A DNA stretch of 64,000 nt, from contig JBDHVW010000006.1 of the NCBI GenBank assembly GCA_039809865.1, positions 1-64,000 of the forward strand, given 5' to 3'. Every line of letters begins with the position of its first letter. Within the stretch, counting starts at the first letter, position 1. The DNA is from QWHO01 sp039809865. GTDB taxonomy: Bacteria > Vulcanimicrobiota > Xenobia > Xenobiales > QWHO01. Positions 50,302 to 59,841 of this stretch are shown piece by piece. The notes beneath the pieces are model-generated. The model saw only the letters and a program-made list of their open reading frames with translations. It ran no database searches and was not told the origin of the DNA. A program made the translations under genes and the position numbers.

Positions 50302-52211
50302 GGGCTCTCCCAGACCACCGTGCCCGCATCCTTGAAGTTGTAGCCGGCCAGGTGCGCCGTGGCCTCGCGCTTGAAGGTGCTCGAGCGGATGACCTGCAGC
50401 AAGCCCTGAATGGCATAGAGGTTGAAGAAGCGCTTGGGAATGGCCAGATCGAGCCGCTCCACGAAGCAGGGCACGAAGTCGAGCCGCGAAGCCTTGGCTG
50501 TAGCCGGAATGCCCAGCCCGGCATCGGCCGCCCCGCTGGACACCGCCGCCGCGGCGCTCATGTGCGTGTAAGCCTCCTGACCGAAGCCCTTGATCCGCGA
50601 CGTGTCGATCTTGGCCTGGCGCAGGTGATACTCCATCAGCATGCGCGTCCCCGAGCCCAACTGGCGGTTGATGAAGTTGACCTCGGGGCGCACCAGGTCT
50701 TCCAGCGACTCGATCGCCTTGGGGTTGCCCTGGGCCACCACCAGCCCCAGATCGCGCTGGAAGAGGTTGACCAGCACGATCGGAATCTCCGCCTTGCGCA
50801 CCTGGGGGATGTTGTAGACCCCCTCCTCCTCGTCGAACATGTGCATGGCCGCAATGTGGCACAGGCCCTTCTCGAGCGCCTTCAGGCCGCGCTTGCCGCC
50901 CGTGGCGGCGGTGAACAGCGTCAGCTCGGGGTGAGCGCGCATCAGCTGGCCGTTGATCACCTCGTAGGTGATGTCGTGCGTGCCCAGCAGGATGATGTTG
51001 CCCTCGATGGAGCGCACCGGCTCGAGCCGCTTCACCAGCACCTGCGAGCCGTCGGCCAGGTCCTCGGTCTGGGCGGGCACCTGCACCAGCCCCTCGGCCC
51101 GCACCAGCGACATGAGCAGCGCCGCGCCCCGAGAAATGGGCACGGCTACGGTACGACCGCCCACGACGCCCAGCTTGACGCGCAGAAACTCCTCCACGCC
51201 GGCAGGCGAGCGGATGCTGACCGCCAGATCGGCCGGCTCGGTTCGCAGTGTGCTGGGCACCAGCCCCATCTTGCGCTCCAGCACGGGCTTGGCGAAGATC
51301 TTGTAGCTCAGGAAGGCCGACACCGGGTAGAACGGCAGCGCCAGCACGGGTTTGCCCTGCACCTGCCCCATGGCGACCGTGTGGCCGGGCTTGAACGCCA
51401 CGCCGTTCAGCGTGCACTCCCCCACCTCGCCCAGCAGATGTGCGATAAGGGCCGTGCCGTAAGACGGGCCGGCCACCACGATGACCATGTCGTAGTCCAC
51501 CAGGGCCATCAACAGCGCCTCGCGCACCTCCTCGGCGCGCTCATGCACCACGGGCAGCCGTCGGGGCGAGGCTCCCAGCTGCTCGACCAGCGCGGCCAGG
51601 ATCGGGCTGTTGGAGTCGATCATCTGTCCCACGCCTGGCGTGGCGCCCGCCTCGACCACGTGCGTGCCCACGGGCAAAATCGCCACGCGAGGCTGGCGGT
51701 AGACCTGAACCTGGTTGACCCCTCCGGCCAGCATGGCGCCCAGCTCGAGCGGGCCCATGCGGTGATCACGCGGCAAAATGACCTCGCGCGCGGCGAGATC
51801 CTCACCGGTGGGACGCACGTTGCGCCAGGGCGCCGAAGGACGGTCGACCTGCACCTCTTCGGTGGAGACCATGCGGATCTCGTGGAACGGCACCACGGCG
51901 TCGAAACCATCGGGTAGAGCCGAGCCGGTGTCCACGAAGACGCCCTCGGGACCGAGCTTGAGCCGGACCGGCGCCTCCCTGGTGGCCGCGAACGTACCGG
52001 TGGAGCGCACCGCCAAACCGTCGGTGGCCGCCTGGTAATAGTGCGGCGAGGAGATCTGGGCCACCACGGGGGCGGCCGTGACGCGGCCCACGGCCTGAAC
52101 CGTCGGAATGGCCTCGACGTCCATGCGCTCGAGCGCGCCCGCGAACTCGAGCTCGGAGAACCAGCGGTCCAGCGCTTCTTCCAGCGGAATCTCGTGCATC
52201 TGGCGCTCCAC
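50298..52211 (-). CDS. MoeA-like protein fused to a periplasmic-binding-protein-like domain
   Basis: 637 residues from GTG 52211, or 633 from ATG 52199 which has SD GGAG. The N-terminal ~400 residues follow MoeA, and the C-terminal ~230 (from ILLGTHDITYEV) form a PBP-like domain with GSGTRMLMEYHL, typical of MoeA-PBP fusions. MoeA inserts molybdate into adenylylated molybdopterin. In this copy the first catalytic Asp region is kept (ATDGLAVRS), but the GGVSVG-x-x-D loop reads AGPSYGTALI and PGNPVSA reads PFYPVSA. Molybdate insertion may be impaired or changed. The PBP domain may sense molybdate or another oxyanion. Confidence 0.85.
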   Translation of the reverse strand: MERQMHEIPLEEALDRWFSELEFAGALERMDVEAIPTVQAVGRVTAAPVVAQISSPHYYQAATDGLAVRSTGTFAATREAPVRLKLGPEGVFVDTGSALPDGFDAVVPFHEIRMVSTEEVQVDRPSAPWRNVRPTGEDLAAREVILPRDHRMGPLELGAMLAGGVNQVQVYRQPRVAILPVGTHVVEAGATPGVGQMIDSNSPILAALVEQLGASPRRLPVVHERAEEVREALLMALVDYDMVIVVAGPSYGTALIAHLLGEVGECTLNGVAFKPGHTVAMGQVQGKPVLALPFYPVSAFLSYKIFAKPVLERKMGLVPSTLRTEPADLAVSIRSPAGVEEFLRVKLGVVGGRTVAVPISRGAALLMSLVRAEGLVQVPAQTEDLADGSQVLVKRLEPVRSIEGNIILLGTHDITYEVINGQLMRAHPELTLFTAATGGKRGLKALEKGLCHIAAMHMFDEEEGVYNIPQVRKAEIPIVLVNLFQRDLGLVVAQGNPKAIESLEDLVRPEVNFINRQLGSGTRMLMEYHLRQAKIDTSRIKGFGQEAYTHMSAAAAVSSGAADAGLGIPATAKASRLDFVPCFVERLDLAIPKRFFNLYAIQGLLQVIRSSTFKREATAHLAGYNFKDAGTVVWESP

Positions 52212-52212
52212 G

Positions 52213-53658
52213 CTAAGCCAGTGCCTCGGTCAGGAGCTGCTTGACCAGCTCGGGATTGGCATTCAAGCCGCTGGCTTTGGCCCGCTTCATCACCTGTCCC
52301 ACCAGCGAGTTGAGCGCTTTCTCGTTCCCGGCCCGATACTCGCCGACCGCCTTCTCGTTCTCAGCGATGACCGCGCTGACGTGGGTGGCGAAAGCGTCCC
52401 GGTCGGACGACTGCTTGAGCCCCAGCTCGTCGAGCAGCTTCTCGGGGTCGCCGCCCTGCGTGAAGAGGCGCTCGACCAGGGTCTTGCCCCCGCGGTTGGA
52501 AGTGGCTCCCCCGGCCACGAGCTTGATGGCCGCGGCCAGGGTCTCGGGCGTGAGCCGCGACTCCTCGACCCCGAAGCCCGCCTCGCCGGACAGACGGGCC
52601 ACCTCGTTGTTGAGCCAGTTGCTGGCCTGCTTGCCCTCCACGCCCAGGGCCACCGTGCGCTCGAAGAAGTCGGACAGGGGGCGGCTTTGTACCAAAAGGC
52701 TCGCGTCCTCGGCGGACAACCCGAAGGAGTCTTGATAGCGCCGGGCCCGCTGGGCCGGCAGCTCGGGCATGGCGCGATCGACCTCGGCGATCCGCTGGGG
52801 GCTGATGTTGAGGGGCAGCAGATCGGGGTCGGGGAAGTAGCGGTAGTCCTGCGCCTCTTCCTTGCTGCGCATGGAGATGGTCACCCCGCGGGCCTCGTCC
52901 CAGCCGCGCGTCTCCAGCACGACCTGTCCCCCGGACAGCTTGATGGCCTTCTGCCGCTCGACCTCGCTGGCGATGGCCGCCCGCACCGACTTGAACGAGT
53001 TCATGTTCTTGATCTCGCAGCGCGTCTCCAGTTGGGTGGACCCTACCGGGCGGATGCTCACGTTGGCGTCGCAGCGCAGCGAGCCTTGCTCCATCTTGCA
53101 GTCGCTGACGTCGATCCAGCGCAGGATGTCGCGCAGCGCCACCATGTAATCGTAAGCCTCGTCGGGCGAGCGCATGTCAGGCTCGCTCACGATTTCCAGC
53201 AGGGGTACGCCGGCGCGGTTGTAATCTACCGTGGAATAGTCGGCTCCTCCGATACGGCCGGAAGCCCCCACGTGGGTGTTCTTGCCGGTGTCTTCCTCGA
53301 GGTGGATGCGGGTAATGCCCACGCGCTTGCCGGGGATGTCGACGTGCCCGTGGGCCGCCAGCGGCAGGTCGTACTGCGAGATCTGGTAGTTCTTGGGCAT
53401 GTCCGGGTAAAAGTAGTTCTTGCGGTCGAACTTGGAGAACTCGGCGATGGTGCAGCCGGTGGCGCGTCCGGCCAGCACGAGCATCTCGACCGCCTTGCGG
53501 TTGACCACCGGCAGCGTGCCGGGCAGCCCCAGGCACACCGGGCACACGTGGCTGTTGGGAGGAGCCCCGAAGTGGTTGGGACAGCCGCAGAACAGCTTGC
53601 TCTGGGTGCTGAGCTCGACGTGCACCTCGAGCCCGATGATGGTTTCAAACTCTGTCAA
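52213..53658 (-). CDS. gatB: Aspartyl/glutamyl-tRNA amidotransferase subunit B (GatB)
   Basis: 481 residues, full length, from TTG 53658 (TTGA overlap with the regulator gene). It starts TEFETIIGLEVHVELSTQSKLFCGCPNHFG and carries FDRKNYFYPDMPKNYQISQYDLPL, the family signature, plus the C-terminal helical tail (LVGQVMKRAKASGLNANPELVKQLL). GatB is the tRNA-binding, kinase-like subunit of GatCAB, which turns Glu-tRNA-Gln into Gln-tRNA-Gln. gatA and gatC are not nearby. Its position with molybdenum genes and an N-formylglutamate amidohydrolase gene is unusual. Confidence 0.95.
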   Translation of the reverse strand: MTEFETIIGLEVHVELSTQSKLFCGCPNHFGAPPNSHVCPVCLGLPGTLPVVNRKAVEMLVLAGRATGCTIAEFSKFDRKNYFYPDMPKNYQISQYDLPLAAHGHVDIPGKRVGITRIHLEEDTGKNTHVGASGRIGGADYSTVDYNRAGVPLLEIVSEPDMRSPDEAYDYMVALRDILRWIDVSDCKMEQGSLRCDANVSIRPVGSTQLETRCEIKNMNSFKSVRAAIASEVERQKAIKLSGGQVVLETRGWDEARGVTISMRSKEEAQDYRYFPDPDLLPLNISPQRIAEVDRAMPELPAQRARRYQDSFGLSAEDASLLVQSRPLSDFFERTVALGVEGKQASNWLNNEVARLSGEAGFGVEESRLTPETLAAAIKLVAGGATSNRGGKTLVERLFTQGGDPEKLLDELGLKQSSDRDAFATHVSAVIAENEKAVGEYRAGNEKALNSLVGQVMKRAKASGLNANPELVKQLLTEALA

Positions 53659-54038
53659 CGACGGGTCGCCTCCTGGGCCGCCGCCAGGGGCGGCTTGGCC
53701 TTACGAGGCCTCTTGCGCAATAGCTTGACCATTTCCTCCAGCGTTTTCAGCAGAAAATCTTGCTCGTCGGCCGGGCGCGAGCCGACCAGTGCGCGGATGC
53801 GGTCGGTAAAAGCCTGGTTCTCGATGTGCTCGTCGACGAAGAACGAAAAGATCGGCACCGAGAACTCCTGGGAGATCTTCTCCAGCGTCGTAATGCTGGG
53901 CGCTTTGACGCCCTTCTCGAGGGGGCCGATGTAAGACGCGTTGACCCCGATGCGGCGGGCGAAAGCCTGCTGGGTCATGGCGTTGTCCGTGCGCACACGG
54001 CGAATCTGGCGACCGACGGTCTGCTTGAGCGACGCCAC
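53655..54038 (-). CDS. XRE-type HTH regulator
   Basis: 127 residues from GTG 54038 with SD GGGAGGT. The HTH covers about residues 6-62: RQIRRVRTDNAMTQQAFARRIGVNASYIGPLEKGVKAPSITTLEKISQEFSV. A Lys/Arg-rich tail follows (about 105-127). It lies 12 bp after the N-formylglutamate amidohydrolase gene and its stop overlaps gatB. It probably regulates this operon or a small set of genes; no operator can be named. Confidence 0.85.
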   Translation of the reverse strand: MASLKQTVGRQIRRVRTDNAMTQQAFARRIGVNASYIGPLEKGVKAPSITTLEKISQEFSVPIFSFFVDEHIENQAFTDRIRALVGSRPADEQDFLLKTLEEMVKLLRKRPRKAKPPLAAAQEATRR

Positions 54039-54050
54039 GGGACCTCCCTC

Positions 54051-54842
54051 TTAAGGCAGGGTTTCGGCAAAGCGCGTCAGCACGCGCACAAGGCGCGTGC
54101 GCAGACTCGCGATGACCTCCCGGTCGACCTCGGGCACCACGCCAGGGGAGACGTCCCCCGTCAAGAACAGCCTGGGATTGAGCGCCAGTTGCAGCCACGG
54201 CGTGCGAGAGCGGCCGTGGCGCCGCAACAGATAACCGCCCCCCACCCCGCCGTTGAGACAAACCAACGGCGCGGGCGGCGACGCTTGAGTCTCGGAGAAC
54301 TCCTCCAGCAGGCAGGTTTCCAGGGACTTCAGAGTATCGGCCGGACAGGTGGCCTCTTCGCCCTTGCCGGCCGCGTCTCCCTGGTTGCTGAGGGTGAAAA
54401 TGGGCCGGTCCGTATCGCGGGCGTGCAGCGGCATGAGCACCCGGCAGTCGAGTCCGAGCCGGACCGCGCCGCGGCTGGCGGTGCGCTCGACGGTCTCGTG
54501 GAAGGGGCGGTGGTGGCGATCCACCAGGCGCTCCATCTCCTCGGGCGTGGGAAAGCCCGTGGCGGTCCAAACTTCTTCACCCAGACTCGAATGGCTCTTG
54601 ATGACGCCGTCGGGAAAGCCGGGAGGACGCTCCTTGGGGTCGCGATCGAGGTCGATCACCGCGCGGGCGACCTCGGCTTCGACACGGCCCTGGACCTGCT
54701 CGCCCAGCGAGAAGATCTCGCGCGCGCCCGCCTCCATTTCGAAGAAAAGCTGCTCGGATGTCAGCGCAAAGCGAGGTGCCAACTCGCGGGGAATCGTGGT
54801 GCCTCCACTGGGTATGGCAAGCAGGTAGGGGAGACGTGGCAT
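54051..54842 (-). CDS. N-formylglutamate amidohydrolase family protein
   Basis: 263 residues. Family marks: LPYLLAIPSGGTTIPRELAP at the start, FEMEAGAREIFSLG, VIDLDRDPKERP, VDRHHRPFHETVERT, and VCLNGGVGGGYLLRRHG. The FGase family splits N-formylglutamate or related amides with a metal-bound His set. It is the first gene of an operon with the XRE regulator and gatB, although histidine-degradation genes are absent, so the natural substrate may differ. Upstream to 54886 is a short AT-poor region with a divergent MoxR gene. Confidence 0.85.
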   Translation of the reverse strand: MPRLPYLLAIPSGGTTIPRELAPRFALTSEQLFFEMEAGAREIFSLGEQVQGRVEAEVARAVIDLDRDPKERPPGFPDGVIKSHSSLGEEVWTATGFPTPEEMERLVDRHHRPFHETVERTASRGAVRLGLDCRVLMPLHARDTDRPIFTLSNQGDAAGKGEEATCPADTLKSLETCLLEEFSETQASPPAPLVCLNGGVGGGYLLRRHGRSRTPWLQLALNPRLFLTGDVSPGVVPEVDREVIASLRTRLVRVLTRFAETLP

Positions 54843-55005
54843 AAGGCTTTGAGCATCTTAACACCGTCATGAGGCCATTTCAACCATGATGGGAACTTCC
54901 GGGTCGGCCCTCTCGTCTGGGAAATTGGGTTCGGTCCTCGCGGAAGGCCCCCTCAAGCCCGAGGCGAACCCGCCAATTCTCGATAGATCCCGGAGGGAGC
55001 CCATT

Positions 55006-55998
<993 letters not shown>

Positions 55999-56038
55999 CG
56001 ACGGGATTGCGAAGGGTCGACGGGAGAGGAGAGTTTCT

Positions 56039-56929
56039 GTGAAGGAAGATCTCCATAAGAAAATCCGGCGGATTGAGATTACGACCTCGAAGCTGGTCGA
56101 GGAGGTCTTTGCCGGAAAGTACGAGTCGCTGTTCAAGGGCCAGGGGATGGAGTTCTCGGAGGTGCGCGAGTACCAGCCCGGCGACGACGTCCGCTCCATC
56201 GACTGGAACGTCACGGCGCGGTCGGGGCGGCCGTTCATCAAGCGATTCGACGAGGAGCGCGAGCTCACGGTGATGCTGATGGTGGACGCATCGCGCTCGC
56301 TCGACTTCGGCTCGCAAGAGGAGACCAAGCGCGAGAAGGCGTCCGAGTTGGGGGCGCTGCTGGCGCTGTCGGCTCTGCGCTCCAACGACAAGGTGGGCTT
56401 GCTGCTCTTTACCGACCGGGTGGAGCGCTACATTCCCCCGCGCAAAGGCAAGAAACACGCCCTGCGTCTCATCCGCGAGATCCTCGAGCCGACCCCCACC
56501 GGGCACCGGACCAACCTCACCGAGGCCCTGAATCACCTCAACCGCATCCACAAGCGCCGGGCGCTGGTGTTTCTCATCTCCGACTTCCTGGGGCCGGCCT
56601 TCGAGAAGGCCCTGCGTTTAACCGAACAGCGCCACGACCTGAACGCGTTCCGGCTGTTCGATCCGCGCGAGCAGGAGATGCCGGCCCTGGGACGCCTGCG
56701 CCTGCGCGACCTCGAGACCGGCGAGCTGGTGGTTTTGAACAGCTCCTCACCGGAGTTCCAGAAGGGCTACAAGCAGGCCGCCAGCGATCGCCGGGCCGGT
56801 TTCAAGCGGCTCTTCGAGGGCAACAACGTGGATTACGCCGAGTTCTCCACCGCCGACAGCGTCGTGCCGACCCTGGTGCGCTTCTTCGCCACCAAGAAGG
56901 CTCGCCGGAGGCACAGCCGGGCCGGTTAG
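56039..56929 (+). CDS. DUF58 (von Willebrand-type) protein
   Basis: 296 residues from GTG 56039 (in-frame codons back to 55976 overlap the moxR end). It shows the DUF58 core: EFSEVREYQPGDDVRSIDWNVTARSGRPFIKRFDEERELTVMLMVDASRSLDFG with a MIDAS-like D-x-S-x-S. Further marks are VGLLLFTDRVERYIPPRKG and RRALVFLISDFLG. It pairs with the MoxR ATPase. The usual downstream bat/VWA genes are missing: the next open frame is a 41-residue hydrophobic one, then a gene on the other strand. Confidence 0.9.
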   Translation: MKEDLHKKIRRIEITTSKLVEEVFAGKYESLFKGQGMEFSEVREYQPGDDVRSIDWNVTARSGRPFIKRFDEERELTVMLMVDASRSLDFGSQEETKREKASELGALLALSALRSNDKVGLLLFTDRVERYIPPRKGKKHALRLIREILEPTPTGHRTNLTEALNHLNRIHKRRALVFLISDFLGPAFEKALRLTEQRHDLNAFRLFDPREQEMPALGRLRLRDLETGELVVLNSSSPEFQKGYKQAASDRRAGFKRLFEGNNVDYAEFSTADSVVPTLVRFFATKKARRRHSRAG

Positions 56930-57055
56930 ATGGACCCGTTGCGGCTGGGCGCCGTGCTCGCCGGCCTCGCCCCCGTCCTGCTCGTGCAGGGCCAGGCCGT
57001 GCCGCTGCTGGCGGCGTTCGTGCTCAGCGCCGCCGAATCCGCACTCCGCCGATGA
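56930..57055 (+). CDS. Possible 41-residue hydrophobic protein after DUF58
   Basis: ATG 56930 directly follows the TAG of the DUF58 gene. The frame reads DPLRLGAVLAGLAPVLLVQG and then AVPLLAAFVLSAAESALRR to TGA 57055: two short hydrophobic segments that could span the membrane. Its last 32 bp overlap the end of the convergent 893-residue gene. It may be a remnant of the larger membrane gene that normally follows MoxR-DUF58 pairs, or a true small protein. Evidence is frame and position only. Confidence 0.35.
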   Translation: MDPLRLGAVLAGLAPVLLVQGQAVPLLAAFVLSAAESALRR

Positions 57056-59705
57056 TGACCTGTCGGTCGGTTTCCTGGACGCCGCTCTTGCCTTCGGGCG
57101 ACATCTGCAGGCTGTCCAGCGCGTGGCGCAGGTCGTTCTTCAGGGCGTAATTGCGGATGAACTCGGTGGTGGCGTCCTTCACGGACCGCCCCGACCAGGG
57201 ACCCTCGCGCAGGCTGGACATCAACTCGCCGAAGGCCGCCCGGCTCTGCTCGGGGCCGACCGTGGGCTCCAGAGCCTGGCGAATCATCGCCAGCGAGGCG
57301 GATTCGTCCTCGAGCCGCTCCCCCTTCACGTGCTGGGTCAGCACCGCTTTGAAATCCTCGACGTCGGCCGTGGCGGCCTTCAGGGCGGCGCGGTCGGCGG
57401 TGGTGCCGGGGAAGTCGCCCGCCAGGCCCCGGCGGCCCAGCTCGACATCACCGGTCAGAGCCATCTCCGCGGTGAAGCGCGGGACGAAATCGGCCTCGGA
57501 GCCGAGCTGGCCGGCTTTCATCTGGTCGAAGATCTCGCGGCCCTTCTCGAAGCTCGAACCGGGCACGACCGCCTGGTAGATCGAGACCAGGGAGGCTGCA
57601 TCCTGCTCGAGGTTGCGCTGCGGGAACGTGAACAGGTGGCGATACTCCTCGGAGGGGCGGTCGCGCCCCGGAGCCCTGGGCTTCTCGTCGAACGGATCGT
57701 TGATGTCGAACTCTGGCTTGCCCGCTTTTTCCAGCCCGGCCAGACCCTGACGCAGCGTCGCGGCGGCCCGGGAGCGCACCTCGAAGGGCTCGGGCACGGC
57801 CGGGTTGGCCTGCAGGAAGTTGCGGGCGAAGTCCACGTCCTTGGCCAGGTCGAACTCGCGCGCGAAGACGCCCACCGCCTCGGCCCCGAAGGCCTTGCGC
57901 GTGATGCCGCGCTGCAGATAGTCGTACATGTCGCGCGAGCCCTGATGGCCCAGGCGCGGCACCAGCGCATCGTTCAACTGGCCCAGCAACTCGGCGGCCG
58001 ATTGCAGGCTCTGACGCGGGCTGGCCAGCACCGTGCGGTAATCCAGCAGAGCTTCTTTGACAGCGCTGTTCTTGTTGGACCAGCTTGCCTTGACGTGCTT
58101 CGACTCCACCCCCACCAGGTGGCGCAAAGCGCCGAGCCGGTCGGGATAGGGCTCCGCGACCTCCATCTTGAGCACGCGCCGGGCATCAGCCGCGTCGTCG
58201 AACGAATTGGCGAACTCGGAGATCTCCAGGATGCGCTCGCGCTCCTCGGCATACTCCGCCTGGTCGAACGTCTGGGGCTTGAGCTTGTCGCGGAAATGGG
58301 CCAGCGCTTTGGAGGCGACCTCGGGCTGCACGCCGCGGCGGCGCAGCTCCTGATACTCTCCGATCATCTCGGAGGGATTCTGGCCCGGCCCGAGCGAGCG
58401 CATCAGGTTGCCGAAGGACATCACCCCCATCCGGGTGCGGGCATCGCCCTCCAGACTGGGATTCAGGCCCGCCTCGAAGTCGCGCATCGTGTGGATCGTG
58501 GCCAGAGTCTCGTCCAGGGACAGGTTGTCGCTGGCCCAGGTCAGCCCGTGGGCGTAGAACTTCTTCTCATTGGCGCTCAGCGCGGGATCGGAGTCGACGA
58601 CGCGGTGGTGGAACTCGGCCAGCCCGAGCAGCCTTTTGCTGGGCTGCGGGATGCCGCTGCCCGTGTGCAGCTCGATCTTCTCCTTGGCCACGCCGTCCAG
58701 GCTCACGGAGATCATCGAGTAGCGCTGCTCGCGGATGGCGTGGAAAGCGCCCGCGGCGTCCAGGACGTCGGAGTCGTCGCCCCGGTGGAACGTCAGGCCG
58801 ATGGACCCGAGGTCGCGCAGGCGCTGGGCCAGCGGATCTTTATCCAGCGTGGGCGAGCTGGAGCCGAGCGCAAAGAACTCGACCGTCTCAAGATCGGCGA
58901 CGCTGCTGACCGGATACATCCCTTTGCCGTCTCCCACGCGCGCCCACAAAGACCTGGCATCGGTCTCGTCGCGCTCGAGGGCGCGGTAGGCGCCGTAGAG
59001 GCCCACCGGGCGGCTGGCGTTGTTCTTCAGCGCCTCGCCGACCGAATAGCCCTCGCGACCCTCCGCCTCCAGAATGCGAAAATTCACGCCGGCCTGCTCC
59101 AGGGACTGAAGACGGCGGCCCAGCGCGGGGTCCTTCAGCCGGTCCAAGTCGCCGGCCAGGAAGATGCTCTCGGCGTCCTTCAGATCTTGGAAACTGTGGA
59201 TCTTGACCTGCTTTACGACATCTTTGTCATGCCGCTCGAACATGCGCTCCTCGGGAGGTTTCTCGAGGGGCTGCGACATTGTCAGGCGAGAGAGCATGTT
59301 GCTGCGGTAGGCATCCTCGAGCACGATTTGCTCGACTCCCTCGGGTGTGCGGTCGGTCGAACCCCAGTTGCGGGGCTGGTTCGGATCCCCGATGTCGGAG
59401 AATTTGAAGCCGGCTTTGTCAAACTCGCCCAGGAGCTGCTTGAAGTCGGCCACGCCCGGGGCGGACAGCGCCGCGCTCAGGGGGCCCGGGATGGCATTGA
59501 CCGAGGTCCAGATCCCCAGACGCTCCACGTCGCTCCACAGCGGCCGCCCGGCGGGCTGTGCCGGTTTGCCGAAGTTGACCGGCTGCATCAGCCCTGTCTC
59601 AGAAGCCTGTCCAGGGGCAAACCCATCTCCGGAAGTAGCCCTCGTGGGGCGGGAGGAGACGTTGGCAGCATTCTGCGTCAATGAATTGAAGGGCTGAATG
59701 TGCAT
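57024..59705 (-). CDS. Large hypothetical protein (893 residues)
   Basis: Start ATG 59705 has SD AAGGAG 9 nt upstream; the frame continues back to 60185 across the divergent region but is not used. There is no signal peptide or membrane helix. The first ~60 residues are Ser/Thr/Pro-rich and resemble the odd N-termini of other unknowns here (HIQPFNSLTQNAANVSSRPT). The body is helical with repeated acidic segments and pairs such as DLKDAESIFLAGDLDRLKDPAL and DLETVEFFALGSSSPTLDKDPLAQRL, a hint of an internal repeat. The end reads DRQVIIGGVRIRRR. It could be a scaffold or an exported effector; no domain recognised. ATTAAC lies upstream at 59769. Confidence 0.7.
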   Translation of the reverse strand: MHIQPFNSLTQNAANVSSRPTRATSGDGFAPGQASETGLMQPVNFGKPAQPAGRPLWSDVERLGIWTSVNAIPGPLSAALSAPGVADFKQLLGEFDKAGFKFSDIGDPNQPRNWGSTDRTPEGVEQIVLEDAYRSNMLSRLTMSQPLEKPPEERMFERHDKDVVKQVKIHSFQDLKDAESIFLAGDLDRLKDPALGRRLQSLEQAGVNFRILEAEGREGYSVGEALKNNASRPVGLYGAYRALERDETDARSLWARVGDGKGMYPVSSVADLETVEFFALGSSSPTLDKDPLAQRLRDLGSIGLTFHRGDDSDVLDAAGAFHAIREQRYSMISVSLDGVAKEKIELHTGSGIPQPSKRLLGLAEFHHRVVDSDPALSANEKKFYAHGLTWASDNLSLDETLATIHTMRDFEAGLNPSLEGDARTRMGVMSFGNLMRSLGPGQNPSEMIGEYQELRRRGVQPEVASKALAHFRDKLKPQTFDQAEYAEERERILEISEFANSFDDAADARRVLKMEVAEPYPDRLGALRHLVGVESKHVKASWSNKNSAVKEALLDYRTVLASPRQSLQSAAELLGQLNDALVPRLGHQGSRDMYDYLQRGITRKAFGAEAVGVFAREFDLAKDVDFARNFLQANPAVPEPFEVRSRAAATLRQGLAGLEKAGKPEFDINDPFDEKPRAPGRDRPSEEYRHLFTFPQRNLEQDAASLVSIYQAVVPGSSFEKGREIFDQMKAGQLGSEADFVPRFTAEMALTGDVELGRRGLAGDFPGTTADRAALKAATADVEDFKAVLTQHVKGERLEDESASLAMIRQALEPTVGPEQSRAAFGELMSSLREGPWSGRSVKDATTEFIRNYALKNDLRHALDSLQMSPEGKSGVQETDRQVIIGGVRIRRR

Positions 59706-59841
59706 CGTGCGAGACTCCTTCGACCTGGCGGGGAAAAAACCCTGAACCCCCTCGTCAGTTTGCTTCAGATTAACCCGGCGGCCTGAAAAGCCGTCGAATT
59801 GCCAGGACAGGCGCATCCGGTGCCCGAACGTGCGGCGTTCT

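Noticed and set aside
57123..59684. An 853-codon plus frame opposite the 893-residue gene
   Set aside because: Antisense shadow; composition is Gly/Leu/Val/Ala/His-rich without domains, and the minus gene has a good ribosome site.
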